A stretch of DNA of 64,000 nt from Prorocentrum cordatum (Eukaryota > Sar > Dinophyceae > Prorocentrales > Prorocentraceae), in assembly GCA_963575745.1 (NCBI GenBank), contig CAUYUJ010012514.1, positions 57,501-121,500 of the forward strand, in the 5' to 3' direction. Positions 1-9,944 of the stretch are shown here, one piece after another. Position 1 is the stretch's first letter. Each line of letters starts with the position of its first letter. A program made the position numbers and the translations under genes. The notes beneath the pieces are model-generated. The model was not told the origin of the DNA. It worked only from the letters and a program-made list of their open reading frames with translations, and made no database searches.

Positions 1-2205
1 GAAGGGCGGGCCGGGGGGAACGGGGGGGTGTGGGCACGGCGGAGGAGAAGGCGCGGGGCTGGGGGCGTGCGGGGAGCACGGGGGCAAGGGGGAGGGGCGA
101 AGGGGGGGGGGGAGGGCGTGGGGGCGCACGGTGGAATATAAGGCGATGAGGGGGACGGGGCGGCAGGGGAGCACGGGGGCGAGGGCGCAACGGCGCGGGA
201 GGGTCGGAGGAGACGGGGGCAAGAGGAGGGAGGCGCAGGGGCGAGCGGGCGGAGGAGGGGGGGCTCGGGTGCGGCGGGGGGGGGCCACGGAGGAGAAGGC
301 GCGGGGGACGGAGAGAGGGGCGAAGGGTGGGCAGGGCCGGATAAGGGAGGGGTGCTGGGGAGAGCGGGGGGGCGCACGGGGGACGGCGTCGGGGCAGTCG
401 GGGGTGGTGGGGGGAGCTCAGGGGCAAGGAGAGGGGCGCAGGAGAGGAGCAGGCAGGGGGGGCGCGCGGCGAACGGGCTCGGGGAACGCGGGAGAAGCAC
501 GGGGGAGAGCGCGCGGGGGCCCGGGGCGCGCAGGGGAGGGGCGGGGGAGGAGGCGCACGGAAGGAATGCGGGGAGGGGGCCCGAGCACGGCGGAGGGCGC
601 TTGTGGAGGCCCAGGGTGGGGGGAGCACGAGTGCAAGGGGAGGGGGGCGCAGGGGGGGGGGCGGGGGGGCGGGGCAGCGCGACCGCCAGAATGACCGCCA
701 GCGCGACCAGCCACCAGCACGACCGCCAGCACAAGAACCAGCACGACCACCAACACGACCACCTGCACCTCCAGCACCACCAACCACCAGCGAGGGCGGG
801 GGGGGCACGGCGGAGGGCGCTTGTGGAGGTGCAGGGCGGGGGGAGCACGAGTGCAAAGGGAGGGGGGGGGGCCGGGGAGGGGCGGGGGGCCAGCGCGACC
901 GCCAGCACGACCGCCAGCACGGGCAGCAACCAGCACGACCACCAGCACAAGAACCAACGCGACCACCAACGCGACCACCAGCACCTCCAGCAATACCAAC
1001 CATCAGAACGACCACCAGCAGAACCACCAGCACGACGACCAGCACAACCACCAGCACGACCACGAGCACGACCAGCCACCAGCACGGCCACCAGCACCTC
1101 CACAAACACGACCTCCAGCACAACCACCAGCACGACCACCAGCACGAGCACCAGCACGAGCGGAAGCACGGGGGAGAAGGCGCGGAGGCCCGGGAAGAAT
1201 GGGGGGGGCCCGGGGGCAACGGCAGAGGGGCGCAGGGGAGGAGCGGGGGGAGGGCGCGCGGTCGGAATCATGCCAGGGGGGCCCGGGGAAGGCTGGGGGC
1301 GCGGAGGCGAGAGGAGGGAGGCGCATGGGGGGGGCGGGGGGAGGGCGCACGGTCGGAATAAGGAGAGGGAGGCCCGGGGAGGACGGTGGGAACGTGGAAG
1401 GGGGGAGCGGGAGGAGGGCGCGCGGTTGGAATAAGGGGATGGGGGCCCGGGGAGGGCGGGGGGGGGCACGGGGAGAAGGCGCGGGCCCGGGGGGCGCGGG
1501 GGAGCACAGGTGCAAGGGGAGAGGGGCGCGGGGGCGGGAGGGAGGGGCGCACGGTCGGAATAAGTGCAGGGGGGCTTGGGGGCGGCGGGGTGGGCGCGGA
1601 GGAGAAGGCGCGGGGGCCCGAGGGAGCGCGGGGGCAAGAGGGGGCAAGCGCAGGGAGGAGCGGCGGGGGGGCGCACGGTCGGAATATAGGAGCTCGGGGA
1701 AGGCGGGGGGGGGGGGGGCGGGGGGCAGGGCGGGGGGAGCTCGGGGGTGCGCGGGGGGGGCACGGAGGCATCGGGGGAAGAGCGCGGGGGAGGGCGGGGG
1801 AGGGCGCGCGGCCGGAATAAGGAGGAGGGGCATCCGGGCAGACGGGGGCGCGGAGGCATGGGGAGGGGGGCGCAAGGGAAGAGCGGCGGAGGAGGCGCAC
1901 GGTCGGAATAAAGAGGGGGGGGCCCGGGGAAGGCTGGGGGGCACGGGGGGCAGGGCGGCGGTGCTCGGGCGCGGGGGGGGGCGCGGAGGCATCGGGGGAA
2001 GGCGCAGGGGAGGGGCGGGGGGAGGGCGCACGGTCGGAATAAGGAGAAGGCCCATCCGGGCAGACGAGAGGCACGACGGCAAGAGGAGGGGGGCGCAGGG
2101 GGGGAGCGGGGGGGGGCGCACGGTCGGAATAAGGGGGGAGGGGCGGGGTGGGGGGGGCGGGGGGGCGGTGGAAGCACGGGGGGGAACTGCGAGGGGCGCG
2201 GCCCT
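1..2205. repeat. G-rich minisatellite block with a conserved island (copy 1)
   Basis: This is degenerate GGGGAGG/GGGGCGC purine-rich DNA. An island close to GCGCACGGTCGGAATAAGG recurs about ten times, near 124, 1254, 1345, 1419, 1547, 1671, 1805, 1895, 2027 and 2117, with spacing of roughly 70-135 bp after 1,250. The island is far better conserved than the G-rich filler. Two CCAGCAC arrays interrupt the block. Long frames are open here on both strands because the DNA has few stop-compatible triplets; their Gly/Arg or Pro/Ala composition drifts with the repeat, so I do not treat them as genes. A second block of the same make-up lies at 13,790-15,480. Confidence 0.9.
697..1175. repeat. CCAGCACGACCA-type minisatellite, two sub-blocks
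   Basis: Imperfect 12-15 bp units built from CCAGCACGACCA and CCAGCACAACCA run from about 697 to 797 and from 891 to 1175, separated by G-rich filler containing a repeat of the segment that begins near 598 (ggcgcttgtggaggccca and its relative near 817). The unit gives Thr/Ser/Ala, Pro/Ala or His/Gln/Asp polymers depending on frame. No frame shows a start or composition suggesting a gene. Confidence 0.85.
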
Positions 2206-2828
2206 TAGTATGTCTTCGGGGCGTTTGCAACAGCTTGCAGGCAGCTTGCGCTCGGCTTGCAAAGCGCTTACAACCTAGCAATGTTATGTGTAATCACGCG
2301 ATCCTATTTCCACCCGCCCCTTATCTTTTAGCGTGTTTCGCGTTGAGCGTCGGACGGGCGTCGCGGTTAACCCGAGCGATCTTGGTTAAGTGTAATTAAT
2401 TCAGAGGGGATGGGCAGCTTATCTTGGGAAGTCGATTCGCGCGGTTAGCGTTCTCACTTACTTTCTAGTTTGTAAGGGGGGTAACGTAAGTTAGGGCCTG
2501 TTGGTTAGATGTGGGGTTAGCTAACCCAGCTATCATGATTATGGGGTCGCACATTTCGGAGGGGGCCGTTCCGAATTTCGATGCAGTTGAGACAATATTT
2601 GATTCGCGAACGGATGTTGTCTGGACTGTGTGAGTCAGGGGGTGACTAGGTGTATATCGATTATTTTCACGCATCATCACGTAGCCGTTCTGCAGCCGCA
2701 TGAGTTTCCTTTTTGGGTGTCCAGCGAGAACTTCACGCATGGAGAAAGCGCTGCAGGCTTGCGGTGACACTATTACACAGGCGGTCGGACAGTTTTAAGG
2801 TGGCCAGTCAAATCACAAGCGCGCCCAG
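2206..2828. other. Intergenic, no gene recognised
   Basis: The sequence is less GC-rich and not repetitive. It contains no convincing start, domain or RNA gene. The stretch 2,780-2,828 may be the upstream part of the decayed coding segment that follows, but frame 0 has a stop at 2,796. Confidence 0.5.
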
Positions 2829-4466
2829 ATCACGCCAGCCCTGAGCAACCTGAAGAAGATGCTTCTGCAGCACGACATGGCGCATGAGCTTCTCGTTCCA
2901 GCGAAAAGCTTGAATTGTCATTTTCAAAATCGGCACGGTATCGGAGTTGACAGCGACGCAGTGCGCAAGTTACCCAACATGATTATTTCAATTGGGTTCG
3001 ATATTGAAAAGACGTGAATATGTATGTTTCGAGTTCTCCAAAGACCCATCGAAGTTCAAGAAGCAAGTAGATTTCAACAAAACACTTGCCACATCGAGCA
3101 GTGGGGGGCTTGCAGATGAGAGCCCAGCAGACTGCAAGTATTTGACCGTTGCTGGCATCCACGCGTTGCAGCTGTTGCGGTGCATTATCTTCGGCTGCGC
3201 GAGCGAGAACGAACGCGTCGCTGACCAGGCGGGCGAGATAGTCCAGGGCGGAGGGGCGGTAACAAGCCAACGGCGCATGAGAGTCATAGTTTCGACCCTT
3301 GGGTTGAAACCGCGGCGCGCGTGCGCTGTTGTCGGTCACCCCTCCGTCTAGGAGAAGGCGTTTGCCCTCCGCGACTCGCTCGGGAAGCCGTGCACCGAGG
3401 GGTGCGCGCGGTTTGTGATCAGGGCCGAGGTCGAGGAGGCGTTCCCAGAGCTGCCGGCGCTGTTCGCGGAGGGCGGCAACGCGGACCACGGGGCGAGCAC
3501 CGCCCAGTCGAATATCCAAGCGCTCTTGCAATTCCACGGCATGGGCCAGAGGAATTTGGTGAGTTGCTAAAGCTACAAGTGGAAAGAGATCGAGCAGGCG
3601 ATGGAGAAGACAACGCCACATTTGCGCGGCCAAGTTGGCGACATGATCGAGTTTCTGAAAGTGCACAGCGGTGGAGACAATGCACCGCTGCTGCAAGACG
3701 TCGCTGCATAAGCGAAGTGCGTCGGGGATAAGATGCGCGACGCGCATGGGGCCACGTTCAATATGCTATCACAGGTGTCGTTCCTACAGGGATTTACCTT
3801 CATTGGCGCATGCGTGGAAGAATGCATGGCGTGCCCAGCGCAGTACGTCAATAAAGGGGTTAGCAAGCTCATCAGCAGCTCCGACTGCTCCTCGCTCAGC
3901 CAGCCCGCCAGCAAGTTGAAAGCCGACGCCCTGGAGATTTGCACCGCCACGGAGGTCGCTGGAGTTTCGGCCAGGCTGATCGGGGACATGCAAGCGAGAT
4001 CATTCACGACGCGCCTCAAGAAAAATCGAAATCCACGAAGAACTACGAGACATTGAAGGGGGCCCACGCGCAGTTCATGGTGGATGCGCGGGCGGCGCAG
4101 CCACAATGCATGGAGGTTCAGCCGACTCCGTGCGAGGCCGAGGCCGAGGAGGACATCAACGAGCGCAGGGCCGCGTCCGCTGGCGTCGTCCAGTTCTCCA
4201 AGGGCGGCGCGCTGAGCGACCGCGCGATGCAGAACAATGGCCTCGTTGTTGGTAAGAGGGCGTGGCAGAAGACTGACCGCAACACGGCGCGCGTCATCCA
4301 GAACCTCGAGAGCGGCAGGGCCACGCTCGCGAGCCAGGAGTGGTGGGGCGAGGGCATGCGTCGGCGGAAGCAGAAGACGTCTAGCACGCCTGTGGAGAAG
4401 ATGGAGCTGGTCGTGTCCTTCGGCTGCGTGGTGGACGAGTGGGGGGCTGCTTTTTTTGTTGTTTGA
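2829..4466 (+). pseudogene. Decayed coding segment, unknown protein
   Basis: Coding-like sequence runs across three frame segments on the plus strand. Frame 0 is open from 2,829 (PALSNLKKMLLQHDMAHELL) to about 2,985. Frame 1 continues from about 2,992 to 4,000 with only three stops (TAG 3,349; TAA 3,568; TAA 3,709). Frame 0 resumes to 4,466. The middle has an amphipathic, acidic composition (for example EVEEAFPELPALFAEGGN) and the later part is Cys-containing (ACVEECMACPAQYVNKG). I recognise no domain. The run of one dominant frame with scattered stops points to a retroposed or abandoned gene rather than chance. Introns are an alternative for the frame changes, but no convincing splice pairs are visible. 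The minus-strand frame over 2,983-3,747 is a shadow. Confidence 0.5.
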
Positions 4467-4594
4467 TCTCTCCGCCCTCATGCTGCTATCAACTGCGCGC
4501 ATGCGTGTAGTTGATGGCCACGCGAGGGCGGCGACGGCGGCAACGTCGGCGACAGAGACGACAATCTGCGCGAGGGGGGGCGGGTGAAGCCTCT

Positions 4595-4659
4595 CGGCTA
4601 CTCGTTGAAAAAGCTTTTTATATAATTTAAAATAAAAACTGCTTTTCAACGAGTGGCCG
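4595..4659. repeat. Hairpin with AT-rich loop
   Basis: The left arm at 4,595-4,614 (CGGCTACTCGTTGAAAAAGC) pairs with the right arm at 4,641-4,659, apart from one mismatch and one extra A. The 26-bp loop is almost pure A/T. It sits just after the first decayed segment and just before a (GAC)n tract, and could be a small MITE or a terminator-like structure. Confidence 0.7.
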
Positions 4660-4671
4660 ACCTTGAGACGA

Positions 4672-4858
4672 CGGCGGCGTTGGCGACGACGACGGCGACG
4701 AAGACGAGGACGACGCCGACGACGATCGGGGACGACGACGACGACGAGGGCGACGACGACGACGACGACGAGGAGGAGGAGGAGGAGGAGGACGACGACG
4801 ACGACGACGATGAAGACGGTGACAGCGACGAGGACGACGAGGAGAACGACGACTACGA
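4672..4858. repeat. (GAC/GAG)n microsatellite tract
   Basis: GACGACGAC and GAGGAGGAG runs are interrupted by short variants. One frame on the plus strand gives a long Asp/Glu stretch that stays open from 4,653 to 5,366. Real acidic tails exist in chromatin proteins, but the frame before and after it has no recognisable domain, so I annotate a microsatellite. Confidence 0.8.
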
Positions 4859-4879
4859 ATACTTAAGAGCGCTCTCAGC

Positions 4880-5779
4880 TGGCCCCCGCCCCCGCCGAGA
4901 TCATTACCAATGTGTCCAACGTGTTCAAGCAGGCGCTGGACAGCGACCAGTGCGTGATCGAGGAGTTCAAGGCCAAGGTGCGCGCGCCTTGCAGTGCTTT
5001 GCCACGGATGATACGGATGCGGATGAGGACGGCGAGGAGGAGGACGAGAGGAGGGAGGGTGACGATGATGAGGAGGAGGACTGGCTGGGCTGGGCACTCG
5101 GCGGAGACCTGGTCAACGCAGCCTTGGGGCCCAGAGGGCTGGATTCATTCTGGGCCCAACGGAGGGCCCTGCCCGAAGGTTCCGAACACCTCAGTCAGGT
5201 AAACCCCACGAGGGAAGGAGGGGTGGCGGAGGAGGATGAGGAGGACCCCCCATGTAGTGCTTGCCCCCCATGTGCGCTGCGCGCTGAAGCACGCCTTCGT
5301 GCGCTACCGCGCCGGGGTCACCGTGGTATCTACCAAGATGTCGAAGAAGGTCGTGAGCAACACTAGTTATGAGAGGGGTGAGCTCATCTTAGTCCCCATT
5401 CGCCCCATTTATCTCCCACAACACGAAAGCGCCCGCAAACGCCGTCGAGGTGCCGTCGGCGCTGGAGGATATCGATACGAAGGTGCACTTGTCCCTGAAG
5501 TTCGAGGCCCCGTCCCCCCAGAGCGATGAGAGCAATGCATTCGTCGTTCCGTTTTGGTGCGTGGCTTCAAACCCTGACAGCGCAGCTGCGAATATGGTTC
5601 GCTCGGCAGCGTCCGTGAAAATTCAGGTCATCATTGGGGGGCGCTCTGCCCACTCTGAAGTGGCGATCCCCACGTTGACGAACACTAGGAAGATTGCTGC
5701 GGGGAGCGAGCTATTCGTCAAGCCAGGTGCACCCACTAGCAAGGAGGCCGACGCTTCTAAGAAGCGCAGGTCTGGCTGA
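4880..5779 (+). pseudogene. Decayed coding segment, unknown protein
   Basis: Protein-like sequence begins near 4,885 (AEIITNVSNVFKQALDSDQ). It reappears in frame 1 around 5,284-5,380 (KHAFVRYRAGVTVVSTKM, then NTSYERGELILVPI) and ends in frame 2 at 5,405-5,779, terminating at a TGA after KKRRSG. The C-terminal part contains VVPFWCVASN, then IPTLTNTRKIAAGSELFVKP, and a basic tail. The middle (about 5,000-5,280) is acidic, low-complexity and broken. I do not recognise the family. The composition and clean C-terminal stop suggest a retroposed gene of which only the ends remain legible. Confidence 0.45.
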
Positions 5780-6159
5780 GCCCACAGCCTGGAGGCGCGC
5801 AGTTTTTTAAATCGCATTGCGCAGCGCGAGGTTTTTTCTCCCCCAGGAGCACTGCGCGCTGCAGGTTCGCGGTTCGGGCGTTAGTCGGGGAGGGGTGGCG
5901 GGAGGGGAGGGTGGGAACTCAGGGGGTGGAGGCGGCTTCCGCTCTGAACCAGGATGCGCGCAGCAAGTGGGAGGGTGGAGTTTGCCACCCACGCGGATCG
6001 GGTCGCTTGACCCGCCTCTCAATGTCGTTGCATCGATGCATTTTTTGTGAGACAGCGGCTCTGACGAGAGGTGGCCGCATCCGGCAACTGCGGACCGCCG
6101 CGACGCAAGTGTAGAACTGCGGTGCTTTCAATGACAAGGGTCGGCGCGATGAGAAATGC
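5780..6159. other. Intergenic, no gene recognised
   Basis: Mixed sequence follows the preceding segment, probably including its 3' untranslated region. A G-rich patch lies at 5,885-5,950. No repeat family or gene is visible. Confidence 0.4.
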
Positions 6160-6600
6160 AAAGAAGGCCTCCAGACCCCCCCCCAAAAACAAAAAAAAAA
6201 AGGCCCCAGGAGGGCCCCGCGACACTCCAAAAGAGCCCCCAGAAGCCCCAATAAGGCCCTAAGAGGACCTCAGGAGAGACCCAAGAAAGAGCCCCAGGAG
6301 GCCCCAAGAGGGGCCCAAAATAATCTCACGAGGGCCCCAAGATGCCTCCACGTTTCGGAACGCACGCTGGTTTAAGATAAATCAGTGCAACAGCCATTAC
6401 GAGTCATCGAAATACCCCTCACCTCCCATCGAAGCATTATCGCAACTTGCACAGATTTTCACTTTAATCCTTAATGCAGGAAGCTATGTGTGATGCTTGT
6501 GTTCTCGAAGACGGCTGCGCGACTGCATGCGTTCTGGCTGGGCTGGTGGGGATGCGCCAAGCGTCGAGGCTAATTTGGTTTTCGTTGTCAGCATTTTTCA
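6160..6600. repeat. Dispersed repeat, copy 1
   Basis: A C-run and A-run lead into a degenerate CCAAGAGGGCCCC array (6,200-6,345). A unique-looking tail follows with landmarks CGGAACGCACGC, CAGTGCAACAGCCAT, CGAAATACCCCTCACCTC and GGCTGCGCGACTGCATGCGT. The same order of landmarks recurs at 12,880-13,290 at high but imperfect identity, so this is a transposed or segmentally duplicated unit. No TIR or coding capacity is visible. Confidence 0.85.
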
Positions 6601-6626
6601 ATTTCGAGGTTCGTGGGGTTCGTGGG

Positions 6627-7345
6627 TATGGGGGGGGGGGGGGGGGGGGCGGTGGCAGGGCGCGTGGGATTCCCTTGTCATGTCTGCGTGCGGTCATCAT
6701 TGCGCCTGCCCTGAGCATGCCGCCGCAACTTTGTCATCGCGCCTGCCCTTATCATCGCGCCGCAGCTCTATCTGGGGCCCCTGGGAGTGATCTGGGAGGC
6801 CTCTGGGGGCCGTCGCAGGCCGCATTGATCGAACAGAGGGGGGGGGGGGGGGGGGCAATTATTGCCCCCCCCCCCCCCTCTCTCCCCCCCCCCCCCCCCC
6901 CCCCATCCCCTTCGGAGGCTCAGCTGCCGTCTTGGGGCCCTCTTGGCCCGCTCTTGGAGCGCTCTCGGGCGCTTTCGGGGCCGCGTCGGGGATCTCGTGG
7001 GCCCCTCTTGGGGCCGTCTTGGGCCATCTTGGGGACATCTCGATGCCTCAAGAGCCCTTCGGATGCGAAAAAGCGAGAATGCAACAACCATTGGTTTCCA
7101 TCATGTGTTTGAAGGAAGTTTTTTTTTTTATTTGTTTTTGTTTTTTTTTGTTTGGTGGGGAGCCCTTGGATGCCTCGTGAGGCACTTGAAACCGTCTTGG
7201 GGCCGTCTTGAGGCCTCTTGGACGCGTGTCGGATGCTATCTTGACCCGTATACCGCTATCTTGGGCCATCTTGGAGGCCATCTTGCGTTCTCGGAGGCCC
7301 TCTTGGAGCCATCTTGGGCCATCTTGGACGCTGCTTTGGACCCGC

Positions 7346-7376
<31 letters not shown>

Positions 7377-7390
7377 TCCCACCGCCCAAT
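6627..7390. repeat. G/C homopolymer runs and reverse-oriented dispersed repeat
   Basis: There are G runs near 6,630 and 6,840. The second is followed by an AT spacer and long C runs (6,866-6,903), so G-run and C-run can pair. From 6,910 to 7,330 the sequence is a degenerate CTTGGGGCCGTCTTGG array, the reverse complement of the CCAAGAGGGCCCC arrays at 6,200, 12,830 and 44,300. It is interrupted by T-rich DNA at 7,118-7,165 and ends at another C run (7,348-7,374). Confidence 0.75.
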
Positions 7391-7705
7391 TGCAGGGAGG
7401 GGGTGGTGGTGGGAGGGGGTGGGGGGTGGGGGGAAGGGGGTGGGGCGTGCCTCCCGAGCAGGGAACGGCAGGGGGCTGAACGGGGCACGCCCTAGACCAC
7501 CTGCGCCCAGAGGGCTGGTTGGATTACCGACCTGGCACCCTGGTCGCGGCGCTAATCGTAGATGTCGAGATGGGGCCCGATGGGGGAATGCCTGTGACAT
7601 AGTGCGCGTGCAATAGGAGACGCGCGCCTCTGCGCGGCACAAAGGATGCGAGTTCTGGGGCCCTCCGAAGACACATGTGTCGGCGGGGAAGGAGAGGGGG
7701 TGGGG

Positions 7706-8381
<676 letters not shown>

Positions 8382-8494
8382 GCATGACATTAGGGTTACA
8401 TATTTGGGCATTGTTGTAAGGCTGCAAGCAATCCCCCCCGCTTCAACCACCCGTCCTCCTCAATCCTCCCACGCCCCCAATGCTGCCTCCGCTG

Positions 8495-8515
8495 CGTAGC
8501 TCATTTGGGCTCCAG
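8495..8515 (+). other. Relic of the dinoflagellate spliced leader
   Basis: CGTAGC, an inserted T, then CATTTGGGCTCCAG matches DinoSL (CGTAGCCATTTTGGCTCAAG) at 18 of 20 positions. It lies 40 bp upstream of the ATG of a decayed coding segment, where an SL would sit on a reverse-transcribed, trans-spliced mRNA. The next bases ATTTT could be the start of a second, truncated SL. Confidence 0.65.
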
Positions 8516-8555
8516 ATTTTCACGTCTGTGGCGGGCAGTGCGAATCGCACCACTC

Positions 8556-9238
8556 ATGGTGTCCACCGATGGCGGCTATGTGCTCGTCGCTGCGCCTGGC
8601 ACTGCCCCGAACCCTGCCTCGTCTTGGTGTGTGAAGCCTTCGGTTGTTGATGGCATCTCGTCCGTGCAGTGCGACAAGGGCGATGCCAGGTTCAAGCGCT
8701 TCCTGTCGCAGAAGCTGGGCATGGTGGATGCGCTCTCCAGGGCGCGCAATAACATGGTGGACGAATTGATGGGTGAGGCCAACAGGAAGCGCGCCGCAAA
8801 TGACGAGATCATGACCATTGACGCCCAGGGTCCACTGTCCAAGAGGCACAGGAAAGACGTGTTCGATGACATCGCCGGCTGGGTCGAGGTCACCGTGAAG
8901 CTCGCTGGTGGGGGACTCGGTCGTGCAAAGTACGGACTAGTGCCAACCACAGGGACAAGCTGCACGTGGAGTGCAGCGACGACGCGATGGACCTGCAGCC
9001 GAAGGACCCAGCTCCCCCTGACCAAGACGTGGCCGACCCCGTCATTACACACCCGCACGTGAAATGGATGAGGCACAGGCACTCGCTGGTCACCTACTAC
9101 TTCAATACGGATACACAGAAAATGGCGAGCAGGAGCATGAAGGTCGAGACGGGGGCGCCCGAATTCGTGCAAGGCAAGATCGGCGCGCACGGCCAAATAC
9201 TGGAGGATTTCTACCAGATGCGCCACAACAAGTCGTGA
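8556..9238 (+). pseudogene. SL-tagged retrogene, unknown protein
   Basis: Frame 0 opens at ATG 8,556 (MVSTDGGYVLVAAPGTAP) and runs past KDVFDDIAGWVEVTV. Near 8,925 it shifts to frame 2, which continues with DKLHVECSDDAMDLQPKDP and ends at TGA 9,236-9,238. The C-terminal part contains HPHVKWMRHRHSLVTYYF followed by a short charged tail. I do not recognise a domain. The start follows the SL relic at 8,495-8,515, no intron is apparent, and one small frameshift separates two otherwise open halves. This is what a processed, reverse-transcribed and reintegrated mRNA copy would look like. Its expression cannot be judged from sequence. Confidence 0.55.
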
Positions 9239-9634
9239 TTGCTGAGGCTGGGTGTCTGATGCCAGGCTGGTTGGCGCGCGCACGCAGGGGTAGCGGCGCG
9301 CTGTGCCTGTATGCACTATGGAAGGAATGCGCACTGGCGTGGCTGTGTGTCGGACTGGTTGGCGAGCAGGGGGCAACTGTAGTCTGGTGCGCGGCTGCGC
9401 GCCGCCCTCGCTCAACCGCGCTCGGCGGTGATATCATGTAGCGGTATGCTATGCTCGCATGCGGTTGTAGTCCGCACTATCATTCAAGTTGGGCTCGTGA
9501 TGAAATGGCCAATCGGAGCCCGTGTCGATCGCACAATATATGTCGAAATGTGACCGCGACCCCATCGATCAGCGCGGCTAGACTGTCAGGGCACGCAGGG
9601 GCCGACCACCGACGTATGATATTTTCGCATTGCA
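9239..9634. other. Probable 3' untranslated/intergenic sequence
   Basis: No open frame or repeat family is recognisable. It is probably the retroposed 3' UTR of the preceding segment grading into intergenic DNA. Confidence 0.35.
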
Positions 9635-9772
9635 CGAACCCCTGCTCAGAGGTTCGGTTTCCGCCAACTCATCTTCATAATATAACTTAAAGTTATCTTA
9701 CGTTGGCGGATGCGCGAACCTCTGAGCAGAGGTTCGCGCAATTGAGCGAACCTCTGAGCACAGGTTCGCGCA
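9635..9772. repeat. Cluster of nested hairpins
   Basis: Three near-palindromes share the arm CGAACCTCTG: 9,635-9,656 (one mismatch), about 9,711-9,740 (14-bp perfect arms around an AG loop) and about 9,748-9,771 (11-bp arms, one mismatch). Between the first two, TCCGCCAAC at 9,660-9,668 pairs with GTTGGCGGA at 9,702-9,710, and the centre holds the 15-bp palindrome ATAACTTAAAGTTAT. The first two hairpins therefore also form the arms of one larger inverted repeat. Confidence 0.85.
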
Positions 9773-9880
9773 TCAGAGAGATGCCGCTGCTTGTTCTCAT
9801 GTGTTGCGTGCGATGTGGCTTTTCACCCTCGCCCCACGCGCTCCCTCCCCATCATCTCTCTCCATGTCCCCCTCCACTGG

Positions 9881-9897
9881 CGTAGCTGTTTTGGCTC
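9881..9897 (+). other. Relic of the dinoflagellate spliced leader
   Basis: CGTAGCTGTTTTGGCTC matches DinoSL at 15 of 17 positions; the two differences (CA to TG) are both transitions. It is followed at once by GCATTGGCTTG, which resembles a second, shortened SL (CATTTTGGCTCAAG minus two T). It sits 48 bp upstream of an ATG that opens a decayed coding segment. Confidence 0.6.
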
Positions 9898-9944
9898 GCA
9901 TTGGCTTGTTTATTATTGTTTCGCCACGCGCCTCGCGCCGCAGC

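Noticed and set aside
131-2281. Long Gly/Arg and Pro/Ala frames, up to 485 codons, on both strands
   Set aside because: Caused by G-rich satellite DNA with few stops; overlapping frames on both strands are equally open and no motif is present.
2679-2697. CGTAGCCGTTCTGCAGC as a fourth spliced-leader relic
   Set aside because: Matches fall off after the first seven bases and no coding start follows at the expected distance.
2983-3747. 254-codon minus-strand frame
   Set aside because: It is the shadow of the plus-strand coding-like frame, which has more protein-like composition across the same span and beyond.
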